From an uncultured Pseudomonadota bacterium (GTDB lineage: Bacteria > Myxococcota_A > UBA9160 > PR03): 64,000 bases of DNA. The notes beneath the pieces were generated by a model, which did not search any database, had not been told where the DNA came from, and saw only the letters and a list, made by a program, of their open reading frames with translations. The translations under genes were made by a program, and so were the position numbers. Shown here piece after piece: positions 18,266 through 28,400 of the stretch (position 1 is the stretch's first letter; each line of letters begins with the position of its first letter). The stretch spans positions 17,501 through 81,500 of the forward strand of contig CAADGG010000021.1 of the NCBI GenBank assembly GCA_900696485.1. The letters run 5' to 3'.

Positions 18266-20896
18266 GTGTCTCTCAGCCGGAGTTCGACGAGCTTGACGGC
18301 GATCCGCAAGTCTTTGCGCCTGCTCCTTCTCGTGGTTGCGCTCGGCCTGGTCGGCGTAGGCGGGAGCGGCGTGCTGCTGCAGCGGAGCGCAGCGGACCCC
18401 CAGATGCGCACGCAGCGCCAGCGGATCGAGGCGGTTCTGGCGCCGCTGCGGGCCCATCTGCCGCCGGTGCTGCTGAACGGCTGGGCGCCGATGGGGCTGC
18501 TCGGGGCGGGGCTCGCGCTCGCGCTCGCGGCCGTCCTGGCGGGGCGTTCGTCCTCGGCGCCGGAAACGCGGAGCCGCCAGCCGCAGGCAGCAGGACGGTG
18601 CACCGAGGAGCGCGAGCCGATCGTCGATGCACGGCTCGGCAAGAAGCTCGAGCGCCAGGCGCTCGCGATGGCCAAGAAGGGCCTGGTGCAGGAGGCCGCG
18701 GCGCTCTGCTTCGACGCCGGGCGGCTCGATCGCGCCGCCGAGCTGTTCGCACAGGCCGGCGACTACGTCCGGGCGGCCGGGATTCGTCATGACCAGAACC
18801 GCTTCCTCGAAGCCGCCGAGCTGCATCTTCAGGCCGGCGACCACGAGACGGCGGGGACGATCCTCGCCGCGCAGGGGCAACACCAGCGCGCCGCCGAATG
18901 CTTCGTGGCGGCACGGCGCATGAGCGTTGCGGCCGAGATGTTCGAGAAGGCCGGCGATCACCGCCGCGCGGGCGATTGCTACCGCGAGGCCGGCTTCGAG
19001 CGACAGGCCGCTCGCGCGTACATTCGCTGTCAGGCCTGGCGACCCGCGGCCGAGGCGCTCGACGCGGTCATCCTGGAAGTGCGAACCCGCACCGGGACCG
19101 GACAGAACCCGCGCGAGCAGCGCGAACTCCAGACGCTGGTCCTGCAGGCGGGGCGGCTCTACGACCAGGCGGGGGAGACGGAGCGCGCGATCGACGTGCT
19201 GGAGAACGGCGGCTGCTGGGTCGCCGCGGCCGAGGTGGCCGCGCGCAACGGCGAACTGGCGCGAGCGGCGGCGCTGTTCGAGAACGGCGAGCAGCCGGTG
19301 CGCGCCGCCGAGATGCTGCAACAGATGGGTGACGAACGGGGCGCTGCGGGCATTCTCGGGGAATACCATCGCATGCGCGGAGAGGACGCCGAAGCGGCGC
19401 ATCATCTCGAACTGGCCGGCGAGTTCTTCGCCGCGGGAGATTGCTACCGGAAGCTCGAGGACTTTACGAGCGCTGCGCAGGCGTACGACAAGGCCGGAGA
19501 TCGGATCCAGGCCGCCGAGATGTACCGACTGGCGGAGCACCCGGGTCCTGCGGCGCAGTGTTTCGAGAAGGCCGCGCGTTGGGACGAAGCCGCTGCGTGC
19601 TGGCGAGACGCCGGAGACGTGTCCCGCCAGGCGCATGCCCTGGTCCAGGCCGGCCGGTTGCTGGCCGCCGGCGAAGCGTTCCTCGAGCAGGAGGTCGACG
19701 ACGAGGCGATCAAGGTCCTGCAGCAGATCCCCGCCTCGAGCCCGGACTTCGCGGCGGCATCGGCCCTGCTCGGCCAGATCTTCAAGCGTCGGGGACAGCT
19801 CTCGCTGGCGATCAAGAAGCTGCGGCAGGCCGTCGGGACCGCGGATCTCGATCGCCACAACCTGCGCTTGTACTACACGCTCGCGGATGCCTGCGAGAGC
19901 CATGGAGACGTGCGGGAGGCCGCGGATCTGTTCGAGAAGATCCTCGCCTGTGACTACCACTACGAGGATGTCGAGCAGCGCCTGACAGCCGCCAAGGCGC
20001 GGCTCGCCGATGGTGGCGAGGGCGCAGAATCGGGAGCTCTCGAAGCGGCGGCTCTCGCCGTCACGGCACGCCAGGGTCCGGCCCGCTACCAGGTGCTCTC
20101 CGAGCTTGGCCGTGGCGGGATGGGCATCGTCTACAAGGCCAAGGACACCGTCCTCGATCGGGTCGTGGCCTTCAAGGTGCTGCCGGATTCGCTGAAGGAG
20201 AACCCGCAGGCGCTGAAGAACTTCCTTCGTGAGGCCAAGAGCGCCGCACAGCTCAATCATCCGAACATCGTGACGGTGTACGACGCCGGCGAGCAGGCCG
20301 GCCGCTACTACATCGCCATGGAGTACGTCGACGGCAATACGCTCAAGGAGATCGTGCGCCGGCGGGGCTCGATCGCGCCGGGTGGCGTGCTCCATGTGCT
20401 GGTCCAGATGTGCGAAGCGCTCGCCTATGCCCACGAGAAGAAGATCGTTCACCGCGACGTGAAGACGGCGAACACGATGTGGACGCGCGATCGGAAGGCC
20501 AAGATCATGGACTTCGGCCTCGCCAAGGTCATCGAAGAAGTGCGGAACCACACCACGCTGGTTTCTGGGACGCCGTACTACATGAGTCCGGAGCAGACGC
20601 TCGGGAAGAACGTCGACTCCCGGACCGATCTCTACTCGCTCGGCGTGACGATCTTCGAACTCGCAACGGGTCGACTGCCCTTCACCGAAGGCAATATCCC
20701 GTATCACCATGTCCACACGCCCGCGCCGGATCCGCGGTCGATCCAGCCCGAGGTGCCCCCGCTGTTGGCGGCCATCATCTCGCGCTGCCTGCGGAAGGAT
20801 CCGGCCGAGCGCTATCAGACCGCCCGCGAAATCCTCGCGGAGGTCCGCGCCGCAGTGGGCCAGGGCCGGACCGGCGAAACGGCGGAGAGCGCCTGA
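18266..20896 (+). CDS. Membrane Ser/Thr protein kinase with N-terminal TPR-type repeats
   Basis: 876 residues, order unusual. Two membrane segments lie near residues 16-38 and 66-93. A long run of helical repeats follows (about 125-570), many of the type A-x2-F-x-A-GD-x3-AA (FAQAGDYVRAA, FEKAGDHRRAG, YDKAGDRIQAA). A complete Hanks-type kinase occupies about 606-865: GRGGMGIVYKA, the VAFKVL lysine, HRDVKTANTM near 728, DFGLAK, and SPE in place of APE. The kinase is cytoplasmic, at the C-terminus, whereas PknB-type kinases have it N-terminal. The GTG start at 18266 has a weak ribosome site; a TTG at 18293 is an alternative. It stands alone between two copies of the inverted-repeat element. Confidence 0.9.
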   Translation: MSLSRSSTSLTAIRKSLRLLLLVVALGLVGVGGSGVLLQRSAADPQMRTQRQRIEAVLAPLRAHLPPVLLNGWAPMGLLGAGLALALAAVLAGRSSSAPETRSRQPQAAGRCTEEREPIVDARLGKKLERQALAMAKKGLVQEAAALCFDAGRLDRAAELFAQAGDYVRAAGIRHDQNRFLEAAELHLQAGDHETAGTILAAQGQHQRAAECFVAARRMSVAAEMFEKAGDHRRAGDCYREAGFERQAARAYIRCQAWRPAAEALDAVILEVRTRTGTGQNPREQRELQTLVLQAGRLYDQAGETERAIDVLENGGCWVAAAEVAARNGELARAAALFENGEQPVRAAEMLQQMGDERGAAGILGEYHRMRGEDAEAAHHLELAGEFFAAGDCYRKLEDFTSAAQAYDKAGDRIQAAEMYRLAEHPGPAAQCFEKAARWDEAAACWRDAGDVSRQAHALVQAGRLLAAGEAFLEQEVDDEAIKVLQQIPASSPDFAAASALLGQIFKRRGQLSLAIKKLRQAVGTADLDRHNLRLYYTLADACESHGDVREAADLFEKILACDYHYEDVEQRLTAAKARLADGGEGAESGALEAAALAVTARQGPARYQVLSELGRGGMGIVYKAKDTVLDRVVAFKVLPDSLKENPQALKNFLREAKSAAQLNHPNIVTVYDAGEQAGRYYIAMEYVDGNTLKEIVRRRGSIAPGGVLHVLVQMCEALAYAHEKKIVHRDVKTANTMWTRDRKAKIMDFGLAKVIEEVRNHTTLVSGTPYYMSPEQTLGKNVDSRTDLYSLGVTIFELATGRLPFTEGNIPYHHVHTPAPDPRSIQPEVPPLLAAIISRCLRKDPAERYQTAREILAEVRAAVGQGRTGETAESA

Positions 20897-20996
20897 CAGG
20901 CTTGCCGAAAAATCGGCCGACGAGGTTCGGAGGCGGGCGGGAGGAGCACACCCGGCGATGCGCGTTCGCCAGTGGCCGATTTTCGGCGAGCCTGTG
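20895..20996. repeat. Inverted-repeat element, copy B (102 bp, short form)
   Basis: Outer arms 20895-20918 and 20974-20996 are nearly perfect inverted repeats. Between them lie the left inner arm (GCGGGCGGGAGGAGCACACCC) and directly the right flank (GGCGATGCGCGTTCGCCAG) also found in copy A. The central 75 bp and second inner arm of copy A are absent. Like copy A, it starts at the GA of the preceding gene's TGA stop and ends GCCTGTGAGCC. It may fold into one long hairpin. Confidence 0.8.
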
Positions 20997-21034
20997 AGCC
21001 GCGATTCCGGCCGGGTCACCGCACCCATCTGGCC

Positions 21035-21074
21035 GTGACGTGTTCGTCACACTCGTAATCGAGCCGTCACACTT
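21035..21074. promoter_or_regulatory. Cluster of small palindromes and a direct repeat upstream of lpxC
   Basis: GTGACG-TGTT-CGTCAC (21035-21050) is a perfect 6-bp inverted repeat. CTCG-TAAT-CGAG (21052-21063) follows at once. CGTCACACT occurs at 21045 and again at 21065, 20 bp apart, two helical turns. This is operator-like, but no regulator is known. Confidence 0.35.
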
Positions 21075-21422
21075 CCGAGAAGCCGGAGCCGCCGGCTGAC
21101 CCCGCGCCCGGTCGGTGGCCGCGGGAGTTCATTCCAAACATTCGATTTCATTGAGTTATTTTTTCTTCTAGCCAGACCCCACGAAAGCGACCCGATGGCA
21201 CATGGGTTGCTATTCATCCGAGCCAGTTGCAATGCGCCGTTCATCTTGCCGCCGTTCATCTTGCGGTCGGAGGGACTGCGATCGGAGGCGTCTCGGTCCT
21301 AGGCGTCGCGATCCGAGGCGGCTGGCGGGCCTGGCGGGCCTGGCGAGACGGGGGCGGCGCGGCAACACGGGGGAGCCCGGCGAACGACGCCGCGGATCCG
21401 TTGCACCTCGGGGGGGGATGGC
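21075..21422. other. Non-coding leader upstream of lpxC, with an AT-rich island
   Basis: 348 bp with no credible gene. 21128-21175 is strikingly AT-rich (ATTCGATTTCATTGAGTTA, then TTTTTTCTTCTAG) against the GC-rich surroundings and may hold the lpxC promoter, though no clean -35/-10 pair stands out. CGTTCATCTTGC occurs twice in tandem (about 21238-21262), and GGCGGGCCTGGCGGGCCTGG is a short repeat near 21321-21342. Confidence 0.5.
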
Positions 21423-22328
21423 ATGAGACAGCGGACGATTGCGGAGAAGATCTCGTGTACCGGGATCGGCCTCCACACGGGCAAACCCGTCCAGTTGACG
21501 CTGCAGCCGGCGCGGGCGGAAAGCGGCATCGTGTTCGTGCGCACGGACCTCACGCACCCGGTCGAGATTCCGGCCACGCCGGCGACGCTGAGCCGGACGC
21601 ATCTCGCCACGGCGATCGGCTGCGGCGACGTCACCGTCGACACCGTCGAGCATCTGCTGGCGGCGCTCTACGGACTCGGGATCGACAACGCCCGGATCGA
21701 GGTCGACGGTCCCGAGATCCCCGGCATGGACGGCAGCGCAGCGCCCTTCGTGTTCCTGCTGCGCGCCGCCGGGGTTTTCGTACAGGGCACACCGCGGCGC
21801 ACGCTCGCGGTCCGGCGTCCGATCGAGATCCGCGATGGCGACCGCTCGATCCGGATCGATCCGGCCCGTGAGCTTCGCGTCAGCTACGCGATCGATTTCG
21901 AGACTCCGCTGATCGGTCGCCAGAAGCTGTGCGATCTGGTCATCGACGAGGCCTGCTTCGAGCGCGAGTTCGCCCGCGCCCGCACGTTCGGTTTCGCGGA
22001 TCAGGTGGGAGCCCTGTGGCAGGCCGGGCGCGCCCGCGGCGCATCGCTCGACAACACCGTGGTGCTCGGAGACGATCGCGTCCTCAACCGCGGCGGCCTG
22101 CGTTTCCCGGACGAGTTCGTCCGTCACAAGGTGCTCGATCTGCTCGGAGACCTCGCGCTGTTGGGGTCTCGGGTACGGGGACACATCCGGGTCGAGCGGG
22201 GAGGGCACTCCCTGCACCAGAAGCTGGTGGCGGCCCTGGCGCGGGTCTCGATCGCCGAGCGGAGCGGTTCCGAGGTCCGCGCGCTGCGACCCCAGTCGAT
22301 CCGGTTGCAGGCGATGGGGCGGCTCTAG
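21423..22328 (+). CDS. lpxC: UDP-3-O-acyl-N-acetylglucosamine deacetylase LpxC
   Basis: Committed, zinc-dependent step of lipid A synthesis, so the organism makes an LPS-type outer membrane. The 301-residue length is normal. Zinc ligands are H77 (VEHLLAAL) and the His/Asp pair of FVRHKVLDLLGDLAL; the catalytic histidine lies in GGHSLHQKL. The N-terminus SCTGIGLHTGKPV is typical. The start at 21423 follows a GGGGGGGG stretch. It appears to be a single gene, convergent with the giant TPR gene. Confidence 0.97.
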   Translation: MRQRTIAEKISCTGIGLHTGKPVQLTLQPARAESGIVFVRTDLTHPVEIPATPATLSRTHLATAIGCGDVTVDTVEHLLAALYGLGIDNARIEVDGPEIPGMDGSAAPFVFLLRAAGVFVQGTPRRTLAVRRPIEIRDGDRSIRIDPARELRVSYAIDFETPLIGRQKLCDLVIDEACFEREFARARTFGFADQVGALWQAGRARGASLDNTVVLGDDRVLNRGGLRFPDEFVRHKVLDLLGDLALLGSRVRGHIRVERGGHSLHQKLVAALARVSIAERSGSEVRALRPQSIRLQAMGRL

Positions 22329-22363
22329 CCCGCGTTCTCCGGCGCCACCCGACCGAGCCCGCG

Positions 22364-22384
22364 CCGACGCGCGGCGCGCGTCGG
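22364..22384. terminator. Perfect hairpin between convergent lpxC and the giant TPR gene
   Basis: CCGACGCGC (22364-22372), loop GGC, GCGCGTCGG (22376-22384): a perfect 9-bp GC-rich stem in the 88-bp convergent gap. No T run, but it is suited to stop or protect transcripts from both sides. Confidence 0.5.
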
Positions 22385-22416
22385 GAACGGGGCGGGCGAC
22401 ATCGATCCCGCCGGCG

Positions 22417-25400
22417 TCACTCCGGCGGCGAGAGCCAGGCGCGGAGCAGCGCGCGCAGCAGCGCGACGGCGTCCGGCGCTTCGGCGAGCCAGGGCGTCAG
22501 ATCCTCGTCCTCGGCGAGCGGACCGGCGCCGGCCTCCGCCGCGATCGCGGTGAGCACGAGACGCAGATCGCCATCGAGCGCGTCGGCGACTCGCGCCCAG
22601 GCCCGAGCGCGCAGCGTGGTACGCCAGTCATCGAGATCCAGCAGCGGTAGCGTGCGGTCGTCGAAGCGCCGCAACGCCCGGTTCGCCTCGCGACCGAGCC
22701 CGCCCTCGCGGCCGATGGCGATCATGGCCTCCAGCGCGGTGCGAAGCCGAGCCGCCTCGAGGCCGAGGAGTTCCGGCACGCCGACCAGCTTGCCCGCGGC
22801 GCTCCGCCACGACACGCGCAGATCGTCCGCCCGCGCCGGGTCCGGCTCCGGACCGGACGTCGCCGGCGCCTCGGCTGCAAAGTGGCTGGCCAGTTCGGCT
22901 TCGACGCGTGGCGCCAGAACGGCGAGGAGACTGCGGAGGCCTTCGCCGGCGGGCGCCAACGCCGGCATGGCCGCCTCGCACGCGAGATCCAGACGGGTCG
23001 GCGTGCTGCTGCGTTCGAGGGCGGAGGCGACCCCGAGCGCGTGCAGCAGCGCGTCGCCACGGCGCGCCGATGCTTCGTCGCCGCGCTGGCGGGCGATCCG
23101 GCCGGCACGCCGGATCGTATCGATGCGCAACGGGTCCTCCTGGAGGACCTTCGCCAACTCTGCCAGCGCCTCGCCCTCGCGTCCGGGAAGCTGTGCGAGC
23201 AGGGCGGCGCGCGCTTCGCGCACATCGAGGCGTTCGGGCGCGAGCGCTCGGGCGCGCTCGTAGGCATCGAGCGCGCCTCCCACGTCTTCGAGAGGACCCG
23301 CGAGGATCCGGGCGCACTCGAGGAACAGCGCGGCTCGTTGCTCGGGGTCGCCGTGGCTCTCCGCGGCACGGTGCAGGATCTCGCTGGCCTGCTGCCAATC
23401 GCCGCGCAGACGCAACAGGCGGGCGCCGGATCGCGCGGCTTCGTGCGCCTCCGCATCATCGGCAACGGCGGCCAGATAGGCGGCACAGGCGCCCGGCTCG
23501 TCGCTCCGGGCTTCGAGCGCTCGTCCTCGAATCGTCTCCAGCACGGCACGGACGCGCGGCGAGGTGACACAGGAGGCGCCCTCGCTGGCCGCCGCCCACG
23601 CTTCGTCGGTTCGACCCTCGTCCCAGAGTCCGGTGGCGAGCTCACACCAGGCGGTGGCATGCGACGACTCCGCGGCGAGCGCTTCGAGGAGCCATTGCTC
23701 GGCCTGCTGGTGATGCGTGTTCGCGAGGCGCGCCAAGCGGGCCGCGCGGACGTAGCGCTCGGCGCGAAGAGCCGCGGGTTCCGTGTGGGCAGCCCAGGCG
23801 GCCAGTGCGGATGCGGCTTCGCCGTGATGACCGAGACGCTCCCATACCCGTAGCCGGCCAGCGTGGGCCTCCTCGTGGTCGGGCTTCTCTTCCAACGCTT
23901 CGCTGTGTCGACCGAGGGCCGCTTGCAGTTCTCCCGCGTTCTCGAGTGCTCGCGCCAGCGCCACCAGGAGTTCCGTCCGGTTCGCATCGGGCGTTGCCTG
24001 CGCAAGGCGGGTCGTGAGGTCCCGGCGGCACGCGCTCTCCGCACCCAGGTGGAACGCCGCGAGTCCGCGTGCGGCCAGGGCATCGGGCGCCTCGGGATCG
24101 AGCGCGAGCGCTTCCCCGGCCAGTTGCCAGGCAGATCGCCAGCGCGCCAGCTGGCGGGCCGCGCGCGCCCCCGCGAGGGCGGCGGCGAGACGCTGCGAGG
24201 GTTCGGTCGCGGCGCGCTCGGTCCCCGGGGCGAAGAGCCGGTCGGCGGCTGCCAGCGCCGTCGCGAGCTGGCCTCGGGCCTCGGCCAGCGGCGCGAGCGC
24301 GGCTTCCGCGGGTGCGAAGCCAGGGGCGCTCGCCACCGCGTGTTCGAGCGCTTCGAGGGCGCGCTCGGGGTGGTCCGCAGCCAGGTGCGCGGCCGCCCGT
24401 GTCCAGCCATCGGCGGCCGCGTCGCCGGACTCGTTCTCGGCCGCGCGCCGCCACGCGGCGGCGGCTGCTTCGCGGTTGCCGTCGTTCTCGTGGATCTGGG
24501 CGGAGAGCCGCCAGGCGGCGGCGAGCGCGGGATCGAGCGCGTGCGCCCGGGTCAGTCGGAGCTTTGCCTGTTCCCACTGCCCGCGCGCGACGAGCGCCAG
24601 TGCCAACGCGAGCAGGTCGCTGGCCTGCGGTCGCGCGTCGGGGTGATCGCACCAGGCGGCGGAGATCTCGCACCAGCGATCGTCGACTCCCAGCTCCGCC
24701 AATGCGGCGGCCCAGCCGGCCAGTTCGTCGGCGCCGCTCGCCCCGAGTGCGCCGGCCCGTTCGAACGCTTCGGCGGCGCGTTGCGGATCTGCGACGTGGT
24801 GACGGGCGATCGCTGCGATGCGCAGCCAGAGCGTGCAGCGCCGCGCCGGGTCCGCATCGCCGAGCAGCTCGATCTCTTCGCGCGCCAGGGTCGCGGCGCG
24901 CTCGAACCTGCCGGTTCGCTCTGCGATCTCCTGCAGCAGGGCCAACGCGCTCAGTTCGTCCGGCTCGGCGGCCCTCGCCGCGAGCAGTGCGGCTTCGGCC
25001 CCTGCGCCATCGCCGAACTCGCGCCAGCGCAGGACGCCGAGACGACGCCAGCGCGCTCCGAGGGGAGCGAGTCCGTGCTCGATCTCCGCTTCGAGGGCGC
25101 GCGCGAGTTCGCGGGCATCCCCGCAGCGCTCGGCGCAGCGCCGGACGCCGGCCCAGGCGTCGGCGGCGTCGGGATCCTGGTGCAACACTGCGCGCCAGGC
25201 GTCGGCGGCTCCGGCAGGATCGGCAAGCCGCTCCTCGCGAAGCCGTGCGAGTTCCCGCCACGCGTCCGTGCGCTCGGACTCCTCCGGCGCACGCGTCACC
25301 CAGTCTTCGAGGCGTCGAGCGCGCTCGATGACGCTCCCGCCGGCGCGGAGCAAACGCAGCAGCAGGCGTTGATCGTCGGGCTCGCCACCGGCCTTGTCGG

Positions 25401-28400
25401 CGTCGACGAGCGCACGCGCATGGGCCCGTGCGCGCTCGTGCCGGCCGAGCACTGCTGCGTTTCGTGCGAGGGCGCGCTGCAGGGTCCGCGCGCGGGCGGG
25501 CGGCGGCGCGGCATCGGCGAGCTCCTCCTCTGCCAGCATCGCCCAGTCCTGCATCCGTCTTGCGGCGTGCAGGGCGTCGAGCGCGGCGGGGAGCAGCGCT
25601 CGTCGCTCGCTCGGCCCGGCGCAGGAGAGTGCGGAGAGCCACAGATCGGCGGCCTGCTCGGTTTCGCCGAGCGCCGACGCCAGCGGTGCCGCCCGGCGTG
25701 CGAGGGCTCCGCGCAGCACTGGGTGGCGCAGACTCGCGAGACGCGCGCACAGCACGTCGAGGTTCTCGCGCGGACGCTTGGCCGCGGCGTAGAGGCGATC
25801 GAGCTCCGTCAACACATCCGGGTGACGCGGGTCCTCGTGGCGCGCGGCTTCGAGTGCGGCACACGCCTCGCCGGGTGCCGCCAGCGCGCCTTCGAGCCAG
25901 ACGGCTCGCTCTCGGTGCAGCGCGCAGCGCCAGGCGGCGTCCGGCGCGCAGCGTGCAGCTTCCGCCAGCGCACGCTCGCACTCGGCCGCACGGCCGGCGC
26001 GCGCCTGGATCCCGGCGATCGCGCTCCACAGCGTCGGATCCGCGGGCTCGTCGGCGACCAGCCGAGTGAGCCACGCGGCGACTGCTCCCGGAACCGCCGC
26101 GGCGGCGAGGTCCGCCCCGTGGGCGGCCAGTTCGGCCCGCTCCGGCAGCGCGGCGGCTCGCCACTCGATTCTCAGCTCGGCGAGCGCGTCCTCGCTACGG
26201 CCCAGCGCCTCGAGCGTGGTTCGCAGCCGTCTGCGCAGGGCTGCCTGTTCCGGTTCGAGCAACAGGGCCTCGCGCCAGCAGCGCACCGCCTCCTCGGGTC
26301 GCTCGAGGGGGCCGGCCAGAAGCTCCCCGCAACGCTGCCAGCAGATCGATCTCGCCGAGCCGGTGCGCGGATCGGCGGCGGCACTGCGCAGCAGCGCCAC
26401 GGCGTCATCGAGCCGGCCGAGTTCGATCGCCAGCGCGACGGCGTTCTCGCGTGCGTCTTCGTCGCTGGCGTCCAGCGCGACCACCCGGATCCAGTGCTCC
26501 AACGCCCGAGCTGGGGCGTGCAGGGGACCCTGGTGGAGCGCGGCGAGCTCCCGGTGCCACGCCGGATCCTGAACGGCCCCTCGATGGCGACCGGATTCGA
26601 GATGGGTGACCAACCGCACGGCGTCACCGCGGGCGCGCAGGAGGTCGCAGAGGGCGGCCCGGGGCGCCGCTCGATCCGGATCGAGGCGGAGCGCCGCTTC
26701 GTATGCGGCCTCTGCGCCCTCGGCATCGCCGCCTGCGCGCAGGGCGTCGCCGCGTCGCGCGAGCCAGAGCGCTCGCGTCGGGGCGTCGTCGGCCTCCTCG
26801 CTCCGCGACTCGCACAGCGCCGCGCATTCCTCGTGACGACCGACGCGGGCGTAGAGCCCGGCCAGTTGCTCTGCGCAGGCCCGGGCCCCGAGACCGCGCG
26901 CCGGCGCCGACTCGAGAACGGCGATCGCGTCGCTCGCTCGGTCGAGCCGGGTCGCCAGCAGTTCGGCAAGACGGAGTCGCAGATCCGTGTTGCGCTCGTC
27001 CGCGTGCGGAGTCCCCGCGATCTGCTCGAGTTGCGCGCTGAGCAGGCGAGCCGCTTCTTCGTCGCGTCCTTCGGCCTCGCAGGAGCGGAGCAGCCAGTCG
27101 GCCGCCTCTTCGTGATCGGGAGCCAGCGAGAGCGCCCGCTGCCAATGGTGGGCGGCGCGCTCGGCGTCGGCGAGCTGTCGCTCGGCCGTGCGGGCGGCCT
27201 GGACATGCAGATCGAGGCGGCGGTCCCGGGTCTCGGCGTCGGGATCGGATTCGAGCGCCGCGATCTCGCCTTCGAGAGCGTGGACGAACTCCGTTGGCTG
27301 GCCCTGTTCGTCGTACAGCGACGCGAGCCGCTGCCAACTGCTGACCCGGGCTGGCGCCAACACGACGGCCATCGCGAGATGGCGACGTGCGCGCCCGATG
27401 TCCCCGAGTCTCGTCTCCGCCAGCTCGGCGATCCGGACGTGCAGCGCCCACGCCGCGAGTCCGGTGGCCTGCTCGCCGCGCGCGGCGAGCCGATCGCACA
27501 GCGCCGCCGCGTCTCCGGTGCGCTCGAGCAGGGCCTCGAGCCGGCACGCAGCCTCTTCGCTGATCTCCGTCCCGGCATCGGCCAGGGCTTCCCACAACGC
27601 GCGCGCCTCGTCGAGCCGTCCGAGCGAGTGCTCGAGCAGGTTGGCCCGATCGGCGTCGAGGCGACGCCGTGCGACGGGATCGGTCGCGGCCGCCGCGCAC
27701 TGGGTGAGTGCTTCGTGGAGCGCTTCCCGGTCTCCGGCGCCGCGCGCGCAGCGTTCCCACGCGGCGAACAGTTCGTCGCTGCGTTCCCCCTCGGCGTGCA
27801 GCGCGCGCCAGCCCGCCGCGGCCTCCGCGAGGCGACCGCCGCGCTCGAGGGCACGGGCGCGGTGCAGGGCCAGAGGACGGGAGCCCACCGTCGCGTCGAT
27901 CCCGCGCGCTGCCAGCGCGTCGAGCACGGCCAGCGCCTCCTCGGTCCGGTCGGCTTCCGCGAAGGCGTCGAGCAGGGCCTCGAGCGAAGCGGCGTCGGCC
28001 GGGTCGTGCCGGAGCGCCGCACGCCAGGCGGCGATGGCCGCTTCGACACGACCCTCGACGGCGTGGAGCCAGCCGAGTCGACGCTGGTTCGCGCCGCGCT
28101 CGCGACCGTCCAGCAGGACGTCGAGACGGCCGAGTACGTCCGACAACTCTTCCGTGTCGCCCAGATCCTCGAGAGCTCGCGCCAGGGTCTCGAGCGCGGC
28201 TCGCGAGGTCGGCGCCAACAGCGCGTGGCGGCGCAGGACGGGCAGGGCGTCCTCGATCCGGCCACCGGCGTCGAGTCGGTGCGCGAGTTCGGGGGCCAGC
28301 GCTGCGAGGCGTTCGGCATCGGCGTGCTCTGCCTCTCGGAGCCAGAGCGAGAGCAGCGCCTCCTCATCGCCGGCGATCATCGCGGCGCGGGCTGCGCCTG

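Noticed and set aside
17417..21028. A 1,203-codon minus-strand open frame across ruvB and the TPR kinase
   Set aside because: Covers two well-supported plus-strand genes; its sequence is their complement, with no recognisable domain. It runs through both repeat elements.
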